Source of the DNA: Limivivens sp034101475
GTDB lineage: Bacteria > Bacillota > Clostridia > Lachnospirales > Lachnospiraceae
Direction: 5' to 3'
NCBI GenBank assembly: GCA_034101475.1
Contig: JAXEJQ010000045.1
Coordinates: forward strand, 1-64,000
DNA length: 64,000 nucleotides
Shown here: positions 1 through 9,076 of the stretch, piece by piece
How the letters are laid out: each line of letters begins with the position of its first letter
Numbering within the stretch: the first letter of the stretch is position 1
Notes under the pieces: model-generated
The model's database searches: none
What the model saw: the letters and a program-made list of their open reading frames with translations, nothing else
What the model was told of the DNA's origin: nothing
Translations under genes and position numbers: made by a program

Positions 1-27
1 GGTTTTATGACTGATTGACCCGCCCCA

Positions 28-136
28 ATATGAGGATAAAAGTGGGACGAATGTCCCACGATATCCGAATATTGGGCAGGATTGTGGGAGTGCGAAGCAC
101 GGAACAATCCGTATGGCATCTTTTGACCCCAACATC
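28..136 (-). repeat. Partial copy of dispersed MITE-like repeat (tail part)
   Basis: These 109 bases recur identically at 55018-55126. The segment is strongly self-complementary: GTGGGAC pairs with GTCCCAC, GGATA with TATCC, and in this copy CCCAATAT with ATATTGGG. It is the tail portion of the repeat family described at 11967, 26586, 39950 and 54939. A 19-base piece of the same tail also lies at 46522-46540. Nothing codes here. Confidence 0.85.
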
Positions 137-232
137 ATAACGTTATACTAGCATAATCCCCAAATTTTTACAATACAGTCTCCTGTTTTTACATACATTT
201 TACAATGAGAACCGCAGAAAAGCCCTTCCACC
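137..232. other. Intergenic, no gene seen
   Basis: AT-rich spacer between the repeat and the rpsR terminator. I see no open frame with a ribosome site and no clear promoter. Confidence 0.6.
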
Positions 233-275
233 AAAAAAGCCCTTAAATACTGCGACTCCAGTGTTTAAGGGCTTT
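233..275 (-). terminator. Intrinsic terminator of rpsF-ssb-rpsR
   Basis: Read on the minus strand, arms AAGCCCTTAAA and TTTAAGGGCTT form an 11-bp perfect stem followed by a T run. It lies just past the rpsR stop and closes the operon. Confidence 0.9.
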
Positions 276-302
276 CCAATATTCGGTTTCCTGCTGCGGA
301 AA

Positions 303-566
303 TTAATCCATCACGTAGGGCATCAGCGCCAGATGACGTGCTCTCTTGATCGCAACGGTCAGAGCTCTCTGATGTTTCGCACAGTTTCCGGTAATTCTTC
401 TCGGAAGAATCTTACCTCTTTCGGATACGTATCTCTTTAATTTATTTACATCTTTGTAATCGATCTCGTTATTCTCTTTGCCACAGAATACACAAACTTT
501 TTTTCTTCTGCGTCCGCCTCTTCTCTTCATGGGAGAGTCGCCGCGCTCTGCTTTATTAAATGCCAT
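303..566 (-). CDS. rpsR: 30S ribosomal protein S18
   Basis: Small-subunit ribosomal protein S18, 87 aa, which binds 16S rRNA as a heterodimer with S6. A basic N-terminus (RRGGRRRKK) is followed by CVFC and a later CAKH, so this is the cysteine-containing, zinc-binding type. The core KRYVSERGKILPRRITG is the typical S18 signature. The ATG at 566 follows an AGGAGG ribosome site. It is the last gene of rpsF-ssb-rpsR, an order shared across Firmicutes, and is followed by a strong terminator. Confidence 0.98.
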   Translation of the reverse strand: MAFNKAERGDSPMKRRGGRRRKKVCVFCGKENNEIDYKDVNKLKRYVSERGKILPRRITGNCAKHQRALTVAIKRARHLALMPYVMD

Positions 567-599
567 GGTCCCTAACCTCCTTTTTGGATTTACATCACA

Positions 600-1058
600 T
601 TAATTGAATGGTAATTCTTCATCTATACCATCTGGAATATTCATGAATCCGTCCCCTACGGCTGCACTGGGCGCCGGTCTTGATGCAGGCGCCGCCGGCT
701 GATGATAACCCATATCACTGCCGCTGGCCATGGAAGCTGCCTTACTCTCTGCGAATTCCTGATCCTCTACAACAACATCCGTGGTGTAGACCTTCTGGCC
801 ATCCCGGTTCGTGTAGCTGCCTGTCTGAATACGTCCGGTTACGATCACCTTCAGGCCCTGGCGGAAATACTTCTCAGCGAACTCCGCGCTTCTGCCAAAG
901 GCAACGCATCCGATAAAATCTGCGGTATTTTCCCCGTCGCGGCGGAATCTCCGGTCCACGGCCAGCGTATATCTGGCAACCGCGGTGGCATTCTCCCCTG
1001 CGGAATAACGCACATCAGGATCTCTTGTTAAGCGCCCCATCAAAATGACTTTATTCAT
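600..1058 (-). CDS. ssb: Single-stranded DNA-binding protein
   Basis: SSB, 152 aa. An N-terminal OB fold (about residues 1-105, opening MNKVILMGRLTRDPDVRY) is followed by a low-complexity Gly/Pro/Ala/Ser linker. The C-terminal tip DEELPFN is a variant of the acidic DDDIPF peptide that recruits replication and repair proteins. It sits between rpsF and rpsR, the usual place for the replicative SSB in Firmicutes. It is shorter than many orthologues because the linker is short. Confidence 0.97.
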   Translation of the reverse strand: MNKVILMGRLTRDPDVRYSAGENATAVARYTLAVDRRFRRDGENTADFIGCVAFGRSAEFAEKYFRQGLKVIVTGRIQTGSYTNRDGQKVYTTDVVVEDQEFAESKAASMASGSDMGYHQPAAPASRPAPSAAVGDGFMNIPDGIDEELPFN

Positions 1059-1078
1059 ATAATCTCCTACTTTCTGGC

Positions 1079-1366
1079 TTATGCTTCCGGTCTAACGCAC
1101 AGGAATCTGATTACGTTTTCCATAATACGCACGCGTTTCTCAACTTCTGCCGGGCAGGTAGAATCTGCTTCAAACTGGATGAAATAATAGAATCCTTCTC
1201 TCATCTTCTGGATTTCGTAAGCCAGTCTTCTCTTTCCCCAATCATCTACATTGGTGATCGTGCCACCGAAACGGGTAATGTACTCTTTTACTTTTTCGAT
1301 GGTAGCTGTTCTTGCGTCATCCTCGATTTTTGCGTTGACAACAACTGCTAATTCGTACTTGTTCAT
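1079..1366 (-). CDS. rpsF: 30S ribosomal protein S6
   Basis: Ribosomal protein S6, 95 aa, of the ferredoxin-like fold. It opens MNKYELAVVVNAKIEDD and carries the family motif DWGKRRLAYEIQKMREGFYY. It pairs with S18 on the small-subunit platform. It is the first gene of rpsF-ssb-rpsR; its ATG follows AAGGAGGTG. Transcription probably starts at the promoter at 1448-1476. Confidence 0.98.
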   Translation of the reverse strand: MNKYELAVVVNAKIEDDARTATIEKVKEYITRFGGTITNVDDWGKRRLAYEIQKMREGFYYFIQFEADSTCPAEVEKRVRIMENVIRFLCVRPEA

Positions 1367-1447
1367 GCTGTTCGCACCTCCTTATGGTCTCTGGCCCCCA
1401 GCCTTCACAGGGAGCAAGGAATTAAAATAATATATCACGAAAAGTTA

Positions 1448-1476
1448 TGATAGCATAAAATACCCGCTTATTCAAG
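1448..1476 (-). promoter_or_regulatory. Promoter of rpsF operon
   Basis: Minus strand: TTGAAT, 17-bp spacer, TATCAT. It overlaps the 3' end of the DUF951 gene and gives a leader of about 75 nt before rpsF. Such leaders can carry S6:S18 autoregulatory motifs in bacteria, but I did not resolve one here. Confidence 0.65.
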
Positions 1477-1653
1477 CTTTTTTTTCAAATCCTTCGTATT
1501 TTTTTCCACTAATTTCCTGGCAATCATGATCTGATGTCCACACCCGGTACATTTCAGCCGGAAATCCGCTCCCACCCGGAGGATTTCCCATTCCTGACTC
1601 CCGCAGGGATGGGGTTTTTTCAGTTTTACAATATCGCCTACCTCATAATTCAT
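1468..1653 (-). CDS. DUF951 family protein
   Basis: A 61-aa conserved protein of unknown function (DUF951, like YyzM). It opens MNYEVGDIVKLKKPHPCGS and has Cys17 plus a later CTGC pair, which suggest a small metal-binding beta-barrel. The lysine-rich tail is typical. DUF951 genes usually sit upstream of rpsF in Firmicutes, as here. The function is not known. Confidence 0.9.
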   Translation of the reverse strand: MNYEVGDIVKLKKPHPCGSQEWEILRVGADFRLKCTGCGHQIMIARKLVEKNTKDLKKKLE

Positions 1654-1845
1654 ATCCGCACATCCTATCCGTCAGCCCTTCTGCTCATTGATACTCTGTT
1701 CATTTATCTCTGTTCGTTTGTGATCTGTTCGTTTCCCGTCCCCTGGATACCATCCGTTCCCCGGCGTCTGTTCCCCGTACTCTATATTCTCCGCTCTCTG
1801 CTCTGCACTCTCTTCTATCTACTCTCTGCTCTGTACGCGGCCCTC

Positions 1846-2562
1846 TTATCTGATCTGGGAGAGAATCTCGCCGATGCTTCCCTGTACTACCAGATCCGCG
1901 TTTTTATCTCTGGGCGTCACGGACTTATTGATCACCACCAGCTTGCTGCCCCGGTAATAATCCACCAGTCCCGCAGCCGGATAAACCACCAGGGAGGTTC
2001 CGCCGATAATCAGGACATCCGCATTGGAAATATACTGAACGGATCTGGAGAGAATGTTATTGTCCAGTCCTTCCTCGTACAATACCACATCCGGCTTGAT
2101 CACACCGCCGCATTCGCAGCGGGGAACTCCCTCGGAATGAAGCATATAGGCTGCATCGTAAAACTTCCCGCATTTCATACAGTAATTCCGGTGAACGCTG
2201 CCATGCAGCTCCAGAACCTCCCTGCTTCCCGCCATCTGATGAAGCCCATCAATGTTCTGAGTAATCACCGCCCGAAGCTTTCCTTTTTCCTCCAGCTCCG
2301 CCAGCTTTTTGTGGGCCGCATTGGGCTTTGCGGTGAGACAGAGCATTTTGTCCCGGTAAAAACGATAAAATTCCCCGGTATTGCGCATAAAAAAGCTGTG
2401 GCTCAAAATGGTCTCCGGCGGATAATCGTAGGTCTGGTTATAAAGCCCGTCTGTACTGCGAAAATCCGGAATTCCGCTTTCTGTGGATACCCCGGCGCCG
2501 CCGAAAAATACAATATTGGAGCTGTTCTCCATAATTTCCTTCAGTTTTGCGATACTGTCCAT
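1846..2562 (-). CDS. NAD-dependent protein deacylase, sirtuin
   Basis: Sir2-family (CobB-like) enzyme, 238 aa, which removes acyl groups from protein lysines using NAD. The NAD-binding motif GAGVSTESGIPDFRS, TQNIDGLH and the catalytic His in HGSVH are all present. The zinc module has two Cys pairs (CMKC, then CEC). I chose the ATG at 2562 (AAGGGGAAGGAAT upstream) over a longer frame from 2592. It is a stand-alone gene. The 190 bases downstream, to the DUF951 gene, are a pyrimidine-rich spacer without a gene. Confidence 0.95.
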   Translation of the reverse strand: MDSIAKLKEIMENSSNIVFFGGAGVSTESGIPDFRSTDGLYNQTYDYPPETILSHSFFMRNTGEFYRFYRDKMLCLTAKPNAAHKKLAELEEKGKLRAVITQNIDGLHQMAGSREVLELHGSVHRNYCMKCGKFYDAAYMLHSEGVPRCECGGVIKPDVVLYEEGLDNNILSRSVQYISNADVLIIGGTSLVVYPAAGLVDYYRGSKLVVINKSVTPRDKNADLVVQGSIGEILSQIR

Positions 2563-2672
2563 ATTCCTTCCCCTTTCACCTTCCGCACTCAAGCTCTTTT
2601 CTTTTTTTATTTTATCGTAACTGTTTCGAGCTGCTCTCCAAAATGCTCCGCATTTCGTTATCCTGTTATTTC

Positions 2673-3671
2673 TTAATCGGTCTCGTAGACTGCGTAAATC
2701 CGCTCCAGCTTTCCCTGTACCACAAACCGGGTGCTGGTGTCCCCGGTGCAGGTGGACAGCGTCGCGATTTTATCGCCGGAATCCAGCGTCATTTCATCTG
2801 TTTCCACCTCCGCCTGCTCCACTGCCACATCCAGATAATCCTGGAAGGCCTGCCGGGTGCCGAAATTCAGCGTATAGGTGGTGCTCACGGTTCCCACGGT
2901 CGTGCAGTTGAAAATATGATATTTATAAATACGCTTGGGCGTATAAATCCAGAAATAGGGATCCGAGTCGTACACGCCCTCCTCCAGGAACTTCCGCAGC
3001 GTTCCGAACATGGAACCGTCCTTCATATTATGGCCGTAAATCATAGTATTGTCATCCAGAAAATTCAGATGGTTCTGATAATCCATAAAGATACATCCCG
3101 CAAAATTGTCCACCCGCTCAAAGGTCCGGTGCAGATAATAGTCATTGTCCTCCGCCTGGGTAATGGGATAGCTCAGATCCAGTGCCCCCACCTTCAGCCA
3201 GCCGATAATATCTTCATTGATCTCCTTCAGACTGTCAAAATCCACCGGGCTGGTCATATAATAAATCTTTTTCTTCGTAACCTTTCCGGTCTCCTTATCT
3301 ACTTCCGTCTCGTAGGTATAGTTCTGCGTTTCTCCCTCTTCCGCGTCGCTCTCCCCTTCTCTTGAGGCATTCTCTCCGGACTCTGCCTCTTCCCGGGACT
3401 CTGCGGTCTCCCCGCTGTCCAAAAGCAGGCCGTCCCCGATTTCCTCATCTGACAGTTCCGGCTCTTCCTCATCCTCCGGAATCTCCGGCTCCACCTGATT
3501 CTGAAGATCCGCATATTTTTCCAGGGCGGTATATTCATCGCTGCCCTGCTTGTAGTCCAGATAAATCGTGATTAATTTATACGCAGAAAAGCAGAACACG
3601 CCCAGGGCAATCACCAGAATGATTGTCCGAAGTACGGATCCTGCTCTTCCTTTCTTTCTGTTATCGGTCAT
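2673..3671 (-). CDS. srtB: Class B sortase
   Basis: Membrane-anchored transpeptidase, 332 aa. An N-terminal membrane segment (about residues 13-35) precedes a long, very acidic Glu/Ser-rich linker (about 55-130) and the sortase barrel. Catalytic residues are visible: His in MIYGHNM, Cys in LSTCTGD and Arg in TRFVVQG. Class B sortases attach proteins to peptidoglycan or build pilus-like structures. The start ATG overlaps the kinase stop (ATGA), so the sortase is translationally coupled to the two-component system. No obvious substrate gene lies next to it. Confidence 0.93.
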   Translation of the reverse strand: MTDNRKKGRAGSVLRTIILVIALGVFCFSAYKLITIYLDYKQGSDEYTALEKYADLQNQVEPEIPEDEEEPELSDEEIGDGLLLDSGETAESREEAESGENASREGESDAEEGETQNYTYETEVDKETGKVTKKKIYYMTSPVDFDSLKEINEDIIGWLKVGALDLSYPITQAEDNDYYLHRTFERVDNFAGCIFMDYQNHLNFLDDNTMIYGHNMKDGSMFGTLRKFLEEGVYDSDPYFWIYTPKRIYKYHIFNCTTVGTVSTTYTLNFGTRQAFQDYLDVAVEQAEVETDEMTLDSGDKIATLSTCTGDTSTRFVVQGKLERIYAVYETD

Positions 3672-4822
3672 TTTAACCTTCCCTTCTTCTTTGCCGCCTC
3701 CTGATGTCTGGGAAGGCGGACGGTAAACCGGGTACTGTAGCTGCTGCTGGATGCCTCAATCGTCCCGCCGTGCAGCTCCACAATCTCCCTTGCAATGGAA
3801 AGTCCCAGTCCTGCTCCTCCGGTCTGGCTGGATCTGGCATTGTCCACCCGGTAAAATTTTTCAAAGATCGAAGTCAGTTTCTGCTGGGGAATCGGGTCTC
3901 CCTGATTGGTAAAGACGATCACCACCAGGTTTCCATCCAGATTTGCTTTGATGTCAATGTTTGTCCCAGGATAACTGTAGGCAATGGCATTTCGCAGAAG
4001 GTTATCAAAAACCCGGGCCAGCTTGTCCGGATCTCCGTCTACAATCAGCCCTTCATCCGTATGAATGGAACAGGTCAGCGATTTGCTGTTCAGAACCGCA
4101 TAGCTCTCATCCGCCAGCTGCTCCAGCATCATGGAAAGATCCACCGTCTCCTTCTCCAGTACAATATCCTGGAGATTAAACCGGGTAATTTCAAAAAATT
4201 CGTTGATCAGCTCCCCAAGCCTCAGGGATTTCTCCAGGGCAATGTGGGTATATTTGCTCCGCTCCTCCAGAGGCATCTCCGGCTGCTCATCCAGCATGGT
4301 CAGGTAGGCAATGATAGAGGTCAGCGGTGTCTTCAGATCATGGGCCAGAAAAACCACCAGATCATTTTTCTTCTGTTCGCTCTCATTGGCCGCCAGCTCC
4401 CTGCGCCGAAGCGTCAGCTTCAGGCTGTTCAGCTTCTCCGCAATGGGCCGCAGCTCCGGCTCCAGGGTCACCGGATCATCGGATTCGATTAAAATATTCT
4501 CAATCTCTCTTCCGATCTCTTCCAGATAATTGGTGATTTTGGAAATGGCAAAATAGAAGAATACCAGGAACAGCAGAATAAAGCCCACAACAACGAACAG
4601 ATTTTTATTCTCCATAAAAATCCGTCCGTACATATCGTTTGCTTCCAGATGGGTCATTCCGCACTTTTCCATCAGGCTGATGGCAATCTCCTGAAAGCCG
4701 TTCTGGAAAAGCCCGTCAATCAGAAGAACCAGAATCCCATATCCCACTGCCAGGGCCATCAGAGCAAACAGAATGGTCCGCAGCATCAGGCTCCATTTTA
4801 ATTTTCGGTAGTTATTTTTCAA
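3668..4822 (-). CDS. VanS-like sensor histidine kinase
   Basis: Two-pass membrane sensor kinase, 384 aa. Transmembrane segments lie near residues 13-37 and 74-95, enclosing a short (about 35 aa) external loop. A HisKA domain carries the phospho-acceptor in FLAHDLKTPLTSIIAYL, a VanS-like H-box, followed by HATPase N, G1 and G2 boxes (NLLRNAIAYS, GAGLGLSIA). The frame opens with a TTG inside the end of the regulator gene; the next possible start is the ATG at 4786. No vanHAX-type ligase cluster lies nearby, so the signal is unknown. Confidence 0.93.
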   Translation of the reverse strand: MKNNYRKLKWSLMLRTILFALMALAVGYGILVLLIDGLFQNGFQEIAISLMEKCGMTHLEANDMYGRIFMENKNLFVVVGFILLFLVFFYFAISKITNYLEEIGREIENILIESDDPVTLEPELRPIAEKLNSLKLTLRRRELAANESEQKKNDLVVFLAHDLKTPLTSIIAYLTMLDEQPEMPLEERSKYTHIALEKSLRLGELINEFFEITRFNLQDIVLEKETVDLSMMLEQLADESYAVLNSKSLTCSIHTDEGLIVDGDPDKLARVFDNLLRNAIAYSYPGTNIDIKANLDGNLVVIVFTNQGDPIPQQKLTSIFEKFYRVDNARSSQTGGAGLGLSIAREIVELHGGTIEASSSSYSTRFTVRLPRHQEAAKKKGRLK

Positions 4823-5507
4823 CCCGGTATCCCACTCCCCAGACAGTCTTGATGAAATCGGATTTTCCCGTGGGGCCGCTCATTTTTTCCCGCAGGTGCC
4901 GGATATGCACCATGACTGTATTGTTGCTGTTTTTATAGTATTTTTCCTTCCAGACCTGTTCAAAAAGCTGCTCGGAGCTGATCACCTGACCGCGGTTTTC
5001 GCAGAGAATCCAGAGAATATCGAATTCAATGGGCGTCAGCGTCAGTTTCTTTTCATTGTAAACGCACTCATGGGTATTCCGGTTCAGCATCAGTCCGGCG
5101 AAATCGATGATATCCTCCTCGTTCCTGCTTCCTTCGTTGTATTTAGTAAACCGGCGCATCTGAGCCTTCACTCTGGCTACCAGCTCCAACGGGTTAAAGG
5201 GCTTGGCGATATAATCGTCAGCCCCCAGAGTCAGTCCCGTAATTTTATCCATATACTCTGTTTTCGCGGTAAGCATAATCACCGGAAACGTATAGTTCTC
5301 CCGTATTTTCTGCAGAATCGTAAAGCCGTCAATGTCCGGAAGCATCACGTCCAGCAGAGCCATGTCCGGCTTTTCCTCATCAATCAGCCGGAGAGCATCC
5401 TTTCCGCAGTAGCATTTGATCACGTCGTAGTTTTCATTCTGCAGATACAGTGCCACCACATCTGCAATCTCCCTCTCATCATCTACGATCAGTATTTTAC
5501 TCCCCAT
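4812..5507 (-). CDS. OmpR/VanR-like response regulator
   Basis: A 231-aa transcription factor. The receiver domain (1-115) has the acidic pair D9/D10, phospho-acceptor D53 (MALLDVMLPD) and Lys in IAKPFNPLEL. A winged-helix DNA-binding domain (about 130-229) ends VWGVGYRVEK. It overlaps the kinase gene by 11 bases and lies ahead of the sortase, so the three form one unit. Its ATG follows AAGGAGGAAAAA. The sequence resembles VanR-type regulators, but no glycopeptide-resistance genes are in view. Confidence 0.95.
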   Translation of the reverse strand: MGSKILIVDDEREIADVVALYLQNENYDVIKCYCGKDALRLIDEEKPDMALLDVMLPDIDGFTILQKIRENYTFPVIMLTAKTEYMDKITGLTLGADDYIAKPFNPLELVARVKAQMRRFTKYNEGSRNEEDIIDFAGLMLNRNTHECVYNEKKLTLTPIEFDILWILCENRGQVISSEQLFEQVWKEKYYKNSNNTVMVHIRHLREKMSGPTGKSDFIKTVWGVGYRVEK

Positions 5508-5517
5508 TTTTTCCTCC

Positions 5518-6912
5518 TTACAGTTCGCAGTTTCCTACGGTTCTCGGGAACGGAATGACATCACGGATATTGCCCATACCGGTCACATACATCACCAGAC
5601 GCTCGAAGCCCAGTCCAAAGCCTGCGTGATGGGTGGAACCGTATTTCCGCAGATCCAGATAAAACTCGTAATCCTCCCTGCGCAGTCCCAGCTCCTTCAT
5701 CCGGTTCAGCAGGGTTTCGTAGCTGTCCTCTCTCTGGCTGCCGCCGATGATCTCGCCGATCCCCGGTACCAGACAGTCCATGGCCGCTACGGTCTTCCCG
5801 TCTTCATTCAGTTTCATATAAAATGCCTTAATCTCCTTGGGATAATCCGTCACGAATACCGGGCGTTTGAAAATCTGCTCGGTCAGATAGCGCTCATGCT
5901 CGGTCTGAAGGTCGCAGCCCCAGGAAACCTTGTAGTCAAAGTTGTCATTGTTCTTTTCCAGGATTTCAATGGCTTCCGTATAGGTCACATGACCGAAATC
6001 GGAATTTACCACATTTTCCAGACGCTCCAGCAGGCCCTTATCCACGAAGGAATTGAAGAAAGCCATCTCCTCCGGCGCATGCTCCATGGCATAACGGATC
6101 ACAAATTTCAGCATGCTCTCTGCCAGCACCATATCATCCTTCAGATCCGCAAAGGCGATTTCCGGCTCAATCATCCAGAACTCTGCCGCATGACGGGTGG
6201 TGTTGGAATTCTCCGCCCGGAACGTGGGGCCGAAGGTATATACATTCCGGAATGCCTGGGCATAGGTCTCCACGTCCAACTGACCGCTCACGGTGAGATT
6301 GGTGGCTTTGCCGAAGAAATCTTTGGAAAAATCCACTGCTCCGTCCTCTGTTTTCGGGATGTTGTTCAGATCCAGTGTCGTCACCTGGAACATCTCGCCT
6401 GCACCCTCGCAGTCGCTGCTGGTGATCAGCGGTGTGTGCACGTATACGAAATTCCGCTCCTGGAAAAACTGGTGAATTGCATAGGCCAGAATGGAGCGTA
6501 CGCGGAATACGGCCTGGAACGCATTGGTCCTGGGACGCAGATGAGAGATGGTGCGCAGGTACTCAAAGCTGTGGCGCTTTTTCTGCAGCGGATAATCCGG
6601 CGCGGAAGCTCCCTCCAGAACAATTTCACTGGCCTGAATCTCAAAAGGCTGCTTTGCCTCCGGAGTCGCCACCAGCGTTCCCTTTACCAGAATCGCCGCG
6701 CCGACGTTGATTTTGGCAATCTCGGCAAAGTTTTCCTGGGTGTCATGGTATACAATCTGCAGGGTTTCAAAGAAAGAACCGTCATGCAGCACGATAAATC
6801 CAAAGGATTTGGAATCACGGTTGCTACGCACCCAGCCTCCTACCTGAATCTCCTTGTCCAAATATGCTTCCCGGTTTCTGAAAATTTCTCTTACTGTTGT
6901 TAATTCCATCAT
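5518..6912 (-). CDS. asnS: Asparaginyl-tRNA synthetase
   Basis: Class IIb aminoacyl-tRNA synthetase, 464 aa, which charges tRNA-Asn. An N-terminal OB-fold anticodon-binding domain (VGGWVRSNRDSKSFGFIVLHDGS) is followed by the class II catalytic domain with motif 2 (FRAENSNTTRH) and motif 3 (GFGLGFERLVMYVTG). Length is normal. Two adjacent ATG codons (6912 and 6909) compete; AAGGGAT lies just upstream. The promoter is at 6955-6983. Confidence 0.97.
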   Translation of the reverse strand: MMELTTVREIFRNREAYLDKEIQVGGWVRSNRDSKSFGFIVLHDGSFFETLQIVYHDTQENFAEIAKINVGAAILVKGTLVATPEAKQPFEIQASEIVLEGASAPDYPLQKKRHSFEYLRTISHLRPRTNAFQAVFRVRSILAYAIHQFFQERNFVYVHTPLITSSDCEGAGEMFQVTTLDLNNIPKTEDGAVDFSKDFFGKATNLTVSGQLDVETYAQAFRNVYTFGPTFRAENSNTTRHAAEFWMIEPEIAFADLKDDMVLAESMLKFVIRYAMEHAPEEMAFFNSFVDKGLLERLENVVNSDFGHVTYTEAIEILEKNNDNFDYKVSWGCDLQTEHERYLTEQIFKRPVFVTDYPKEIKAFYMKLNEDGKTVAAMDCLVPGIGEIIGGSQREDSYETLLNRMKELGLRREDYEFYLDLRKYGSTHHAGFGLGFERLVMYVTGMGNIRDVIPFPRTVGNCEL

Positions 6913-6954
6913 TTTATCCCTTTACCTCATTTTTATTTTACACATGATGCTTAT

Positions 6955-6983
6955 AGTATAGCCTATTCGTACCGGGGATGCAA
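6955..6983 (-). promoter_or_regulatory. Promoter of asnS
   Basis: Minus strand: TTGCAT, 17 bp, TATACT, about 45 bases before the asnS start. The rest of the gap between asnS and the beta-propeller gene shows nothing further. Confidence 0.65.
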
Positions 6984-7042
6984 GCCGGGAAGCATGATTT
7001 TCCTGTGAAAAAACCGTTCTGCGGGCCTTCTTCCGCTCTTCT

Positions 7043-9076
7043 TCAGAATGCCAGACTTCCTTTTTCCGCGAAATTTTCCTTCATGGCAAAGGCCACAATC
7101 TGATCCATATCCGCCAGATAGAAGTAATCCCCGATATAACAGCCCCGCAGATCCCAGGTATTCACGTAGGTATCCTGGGAACTCTTCTTCAGGCTGTGGG
7201 TCATCTGATTGACAAAGCCCTCCGTCTCCTCATAGGAGAAGACCAGATAATTGGTATCCACCGCCAGACCGATGAGATTTTTGTCCGGGTCTGCCAGAAT
7301 CGCTTTATAATTGTACATCCCATCGCAGCTGTAGGCATCCTGGATCACGTATTTGGAAACCTCCTTCACATCAGATGGATCGGAAATATCAAACATGGAG
7401 AGTTTGATCCCTTTGGTGGCTCCGGTATCCGGATCTGTCTCGTAACCGATGCCCAGCAGCCGCTCTTTCCCGTAAAAGTGCAGATACGCGGAGAAACCTG
7501 TGATCTTCAGTTCTCCCAGAATCACCGGATTTTCCGGATCCGACAGATCCACGGAAAACAGCGGATCCATATTCCGGTAGGTGACAAAGTATCCCGTATC
7601 TCCGAAGAACCTGGCGGACCGGATAGTCTCTCCCTCTGCCAGATCCGTGATCTGTCCGCAAACCTTCAGATTCTCATTCAGAACATACAGGGCATTCCTG
7701 GTCTTTTCCCCGGTCTGGGTCGTCACAACCCGCAGGTAACCATTCCACTCATTCATGGAAAAGCTGTTGTTCAGATAACCTTTTACCGCGCCTGCCGCCC
7801 TGGGGGTGATGATTCCGTCCTGATAGGAGCACCGCATGATCTTTGTATAATTTCCATCCTCGCCCCGCCATTCATTCATTGCCACATAGATGTTTTCCGT
7901 GCTCACATAGTAATCAGAAGCGCCGGAGACAAAGGCTTTCCGGTCCAGAATCTGATCCGGTTTTTCCAGATCCACAGACACGATCACCAGATAGGAGGAA
8001 TTCTGGAATTCCTCCGGCAGGAAAATATCCTCCGCCGCGAATTCCTCTCCTCCTGCCAGGGGCACAAAGACGCTCTGCTCCCTGGCCTCCTTCACCACCG
8101 GATAATATTCGCTGATCACATAGAGATACCCGCCGTTTTTCCTGGAAGTACGGTAGGAGCCGTCAAGGCTGGTCTGACCCAGAAGCTCTGGTTCCTCCCG
8201 ATCCGAAATGTCATAGGTGTAGATTTTTGTGATTTCCTTTTCATTCATCCAGTAAACATCTTCGTCCTCCCCGCCGTCCATTTCCACTTCATAAGCCGTT
8301 CCGATCAGGACCAGACGGTCGCCGTCCACGTACATTTCCGCCAGCGAAAAATTACTGCTGTTATCCGGAACCTCCGTCCGGGATGCCAGCTCCAGCCGGC
8401 TGCCTTCCGCCTTTACAATGCGGAAGCTTCCCCATTCATCCACAATATAAAAATACGTTCCATCGGTTTTCACCACATCTCCTTCATCCACGCCCAGCTC
8501 CTGCAGATTGGTTTCCGAAAAGTCACCGGAACCGGAGGTCAACGTATCTGCTGTGTCCTCCAGCATACTCTCCTCCGCAATATCCTCTTCGCTGTACAAC
8601 ATGATATCCGTAGAATTATCCGCCTCGAAGACAGCGCCGCTATCCATATCCCTTGCCATAAGCGCACCTGTTCCGGCCGCTTTTTCCGCTCCGAACTGCT
8701 CCTTCAGCCTCTCATAAATCTCATCATAGCTTTCGGCAGAGTGGAAGGGAGCTTCTTCCTGTGATTCTGCGGCCGTTTCGCTCTCCCGGGGCTCTGCGGC
8801 CGTTTCGCTCTCCTGGGTTTGTGCAGCCGTTTTCCCGCTCAGAACCGTCTCCGGATCCACAGTCCCATCCTTCTGGATTCCCCTCACCTGCCAGGCCGCC
8901 GCCACTACCAGGAGCAGAGCAGCTGCCAGACCGCTTACCTTATAATAAGGGAATCTCTTCTTTTCCTGTTTCGTCTTCTTCAGTCTTTTTTCCATCTCTT
9001 CCGGTTCCAGACTCTTCGGAATCTCCGTTCCTTCCGCGCTGTCCCGGATTTTTTCCATCCATTTTTTTTCATCCAT
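7043..9076 (-). CDS. Membrane-anchored beta-propeller domain protein
   Basis: A 677-aa protein with a short charged cytoplasmic N-terminus, one membrane segment (about residues 47-63) and a large extracytoplasmic domain matching the secreted beta-propeller family (Pfam Beta_propel). Repeated blocks include VVKTDGTYFYIVD, YVDGDRLVLIG and YFVTYRNMDPLFSVDLSDPENPVILG. The ATG at 9076 lies inside the end of the sigma-factor gene and follows GAGGAGG, so the two are translationally coupled. That arrangement is typical of an anti-sigma or sensor partner. No enzymatic motif was recognised. Confidence 0.85.
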   Translation of the reverse strand: MDEKKWMEKIRDSAEGTEIPKSLEPEEMEKRLKKTKQEKKRFPYYKVSGLAAALLLVVAAAWQVRGIQKDGTVDPETVLSGKTAAQTQESETAAEPRESETAAESQEEAPFHSAESYDEIYERLKEQFGAEKAAGTGALMARDMDSGAVFEADNSTDIMLYSEEDIAEESMLEDTADTLTSGSGDFSETNLQELGVDEGDVVKTDGTYFYIVDEWGSFRIVKAEGSRLELASRTEVPDNSSNFSLAEMYVDGDRLVLIGTAYEVEMDGGEDEDVYWMNEKEITKIYTYDISDREEPELLGQTSLDGSYRTSRKNGGYLYVISEYYPVVKEAREQSVFVPLAGGEEFAAEDIFLPEEFQNSSYLVIVSVDLEKPDQILDRKAFVSGASDYYVSTENIYVAMNEWRGEDGNYTKIMRCSYQDGIITPRAAGAVKGYLNNSFSMNEWNGYLRVVTTQTGEKTRNALYVLNENLKVCGQITDLAEGETIRSARFFGDTGYFVTYRNMDPLFSVDLSDPENPVILGELKITGFSAYLHFYGKERLLGIGYETDPDTGATKGIKLSMFDISDPSDVKEVSKYVIQDAYSCDGMYNYKAILADPDKNLIGLAVDTNYLVFSYEETEGFVNQMTHSLKKSSQDTYVNTWDLRGCYIGDYFYLADMDQIVAFAMKENFAEKGSLAF

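Noticed and set aside
680..1031. Plus-strand open frames over ssb (and similar long plus-strand frames over asnS, the beta-propeller gene, metG, GH42 and others)
   Set aside because: They lie opposite strongly recognised genes, have no ribosome site and no family-like sequence; moderate-GC coding bias leaves the opposite strand open.
1654..1845. A gene in the pyrimidine-rich spacer between the sirtuin and DUF951 genes
   Set aside because: The open plus-strand frame is low-complexity, lacks a ribosome site and overlaps the sirtuin gene.
3668..5507. Vancomycin-resistance locus
   Set aside because: Only VanR/VanS-like regulators are present; no vanH, ligase, vanX or vanY gene is in the window.
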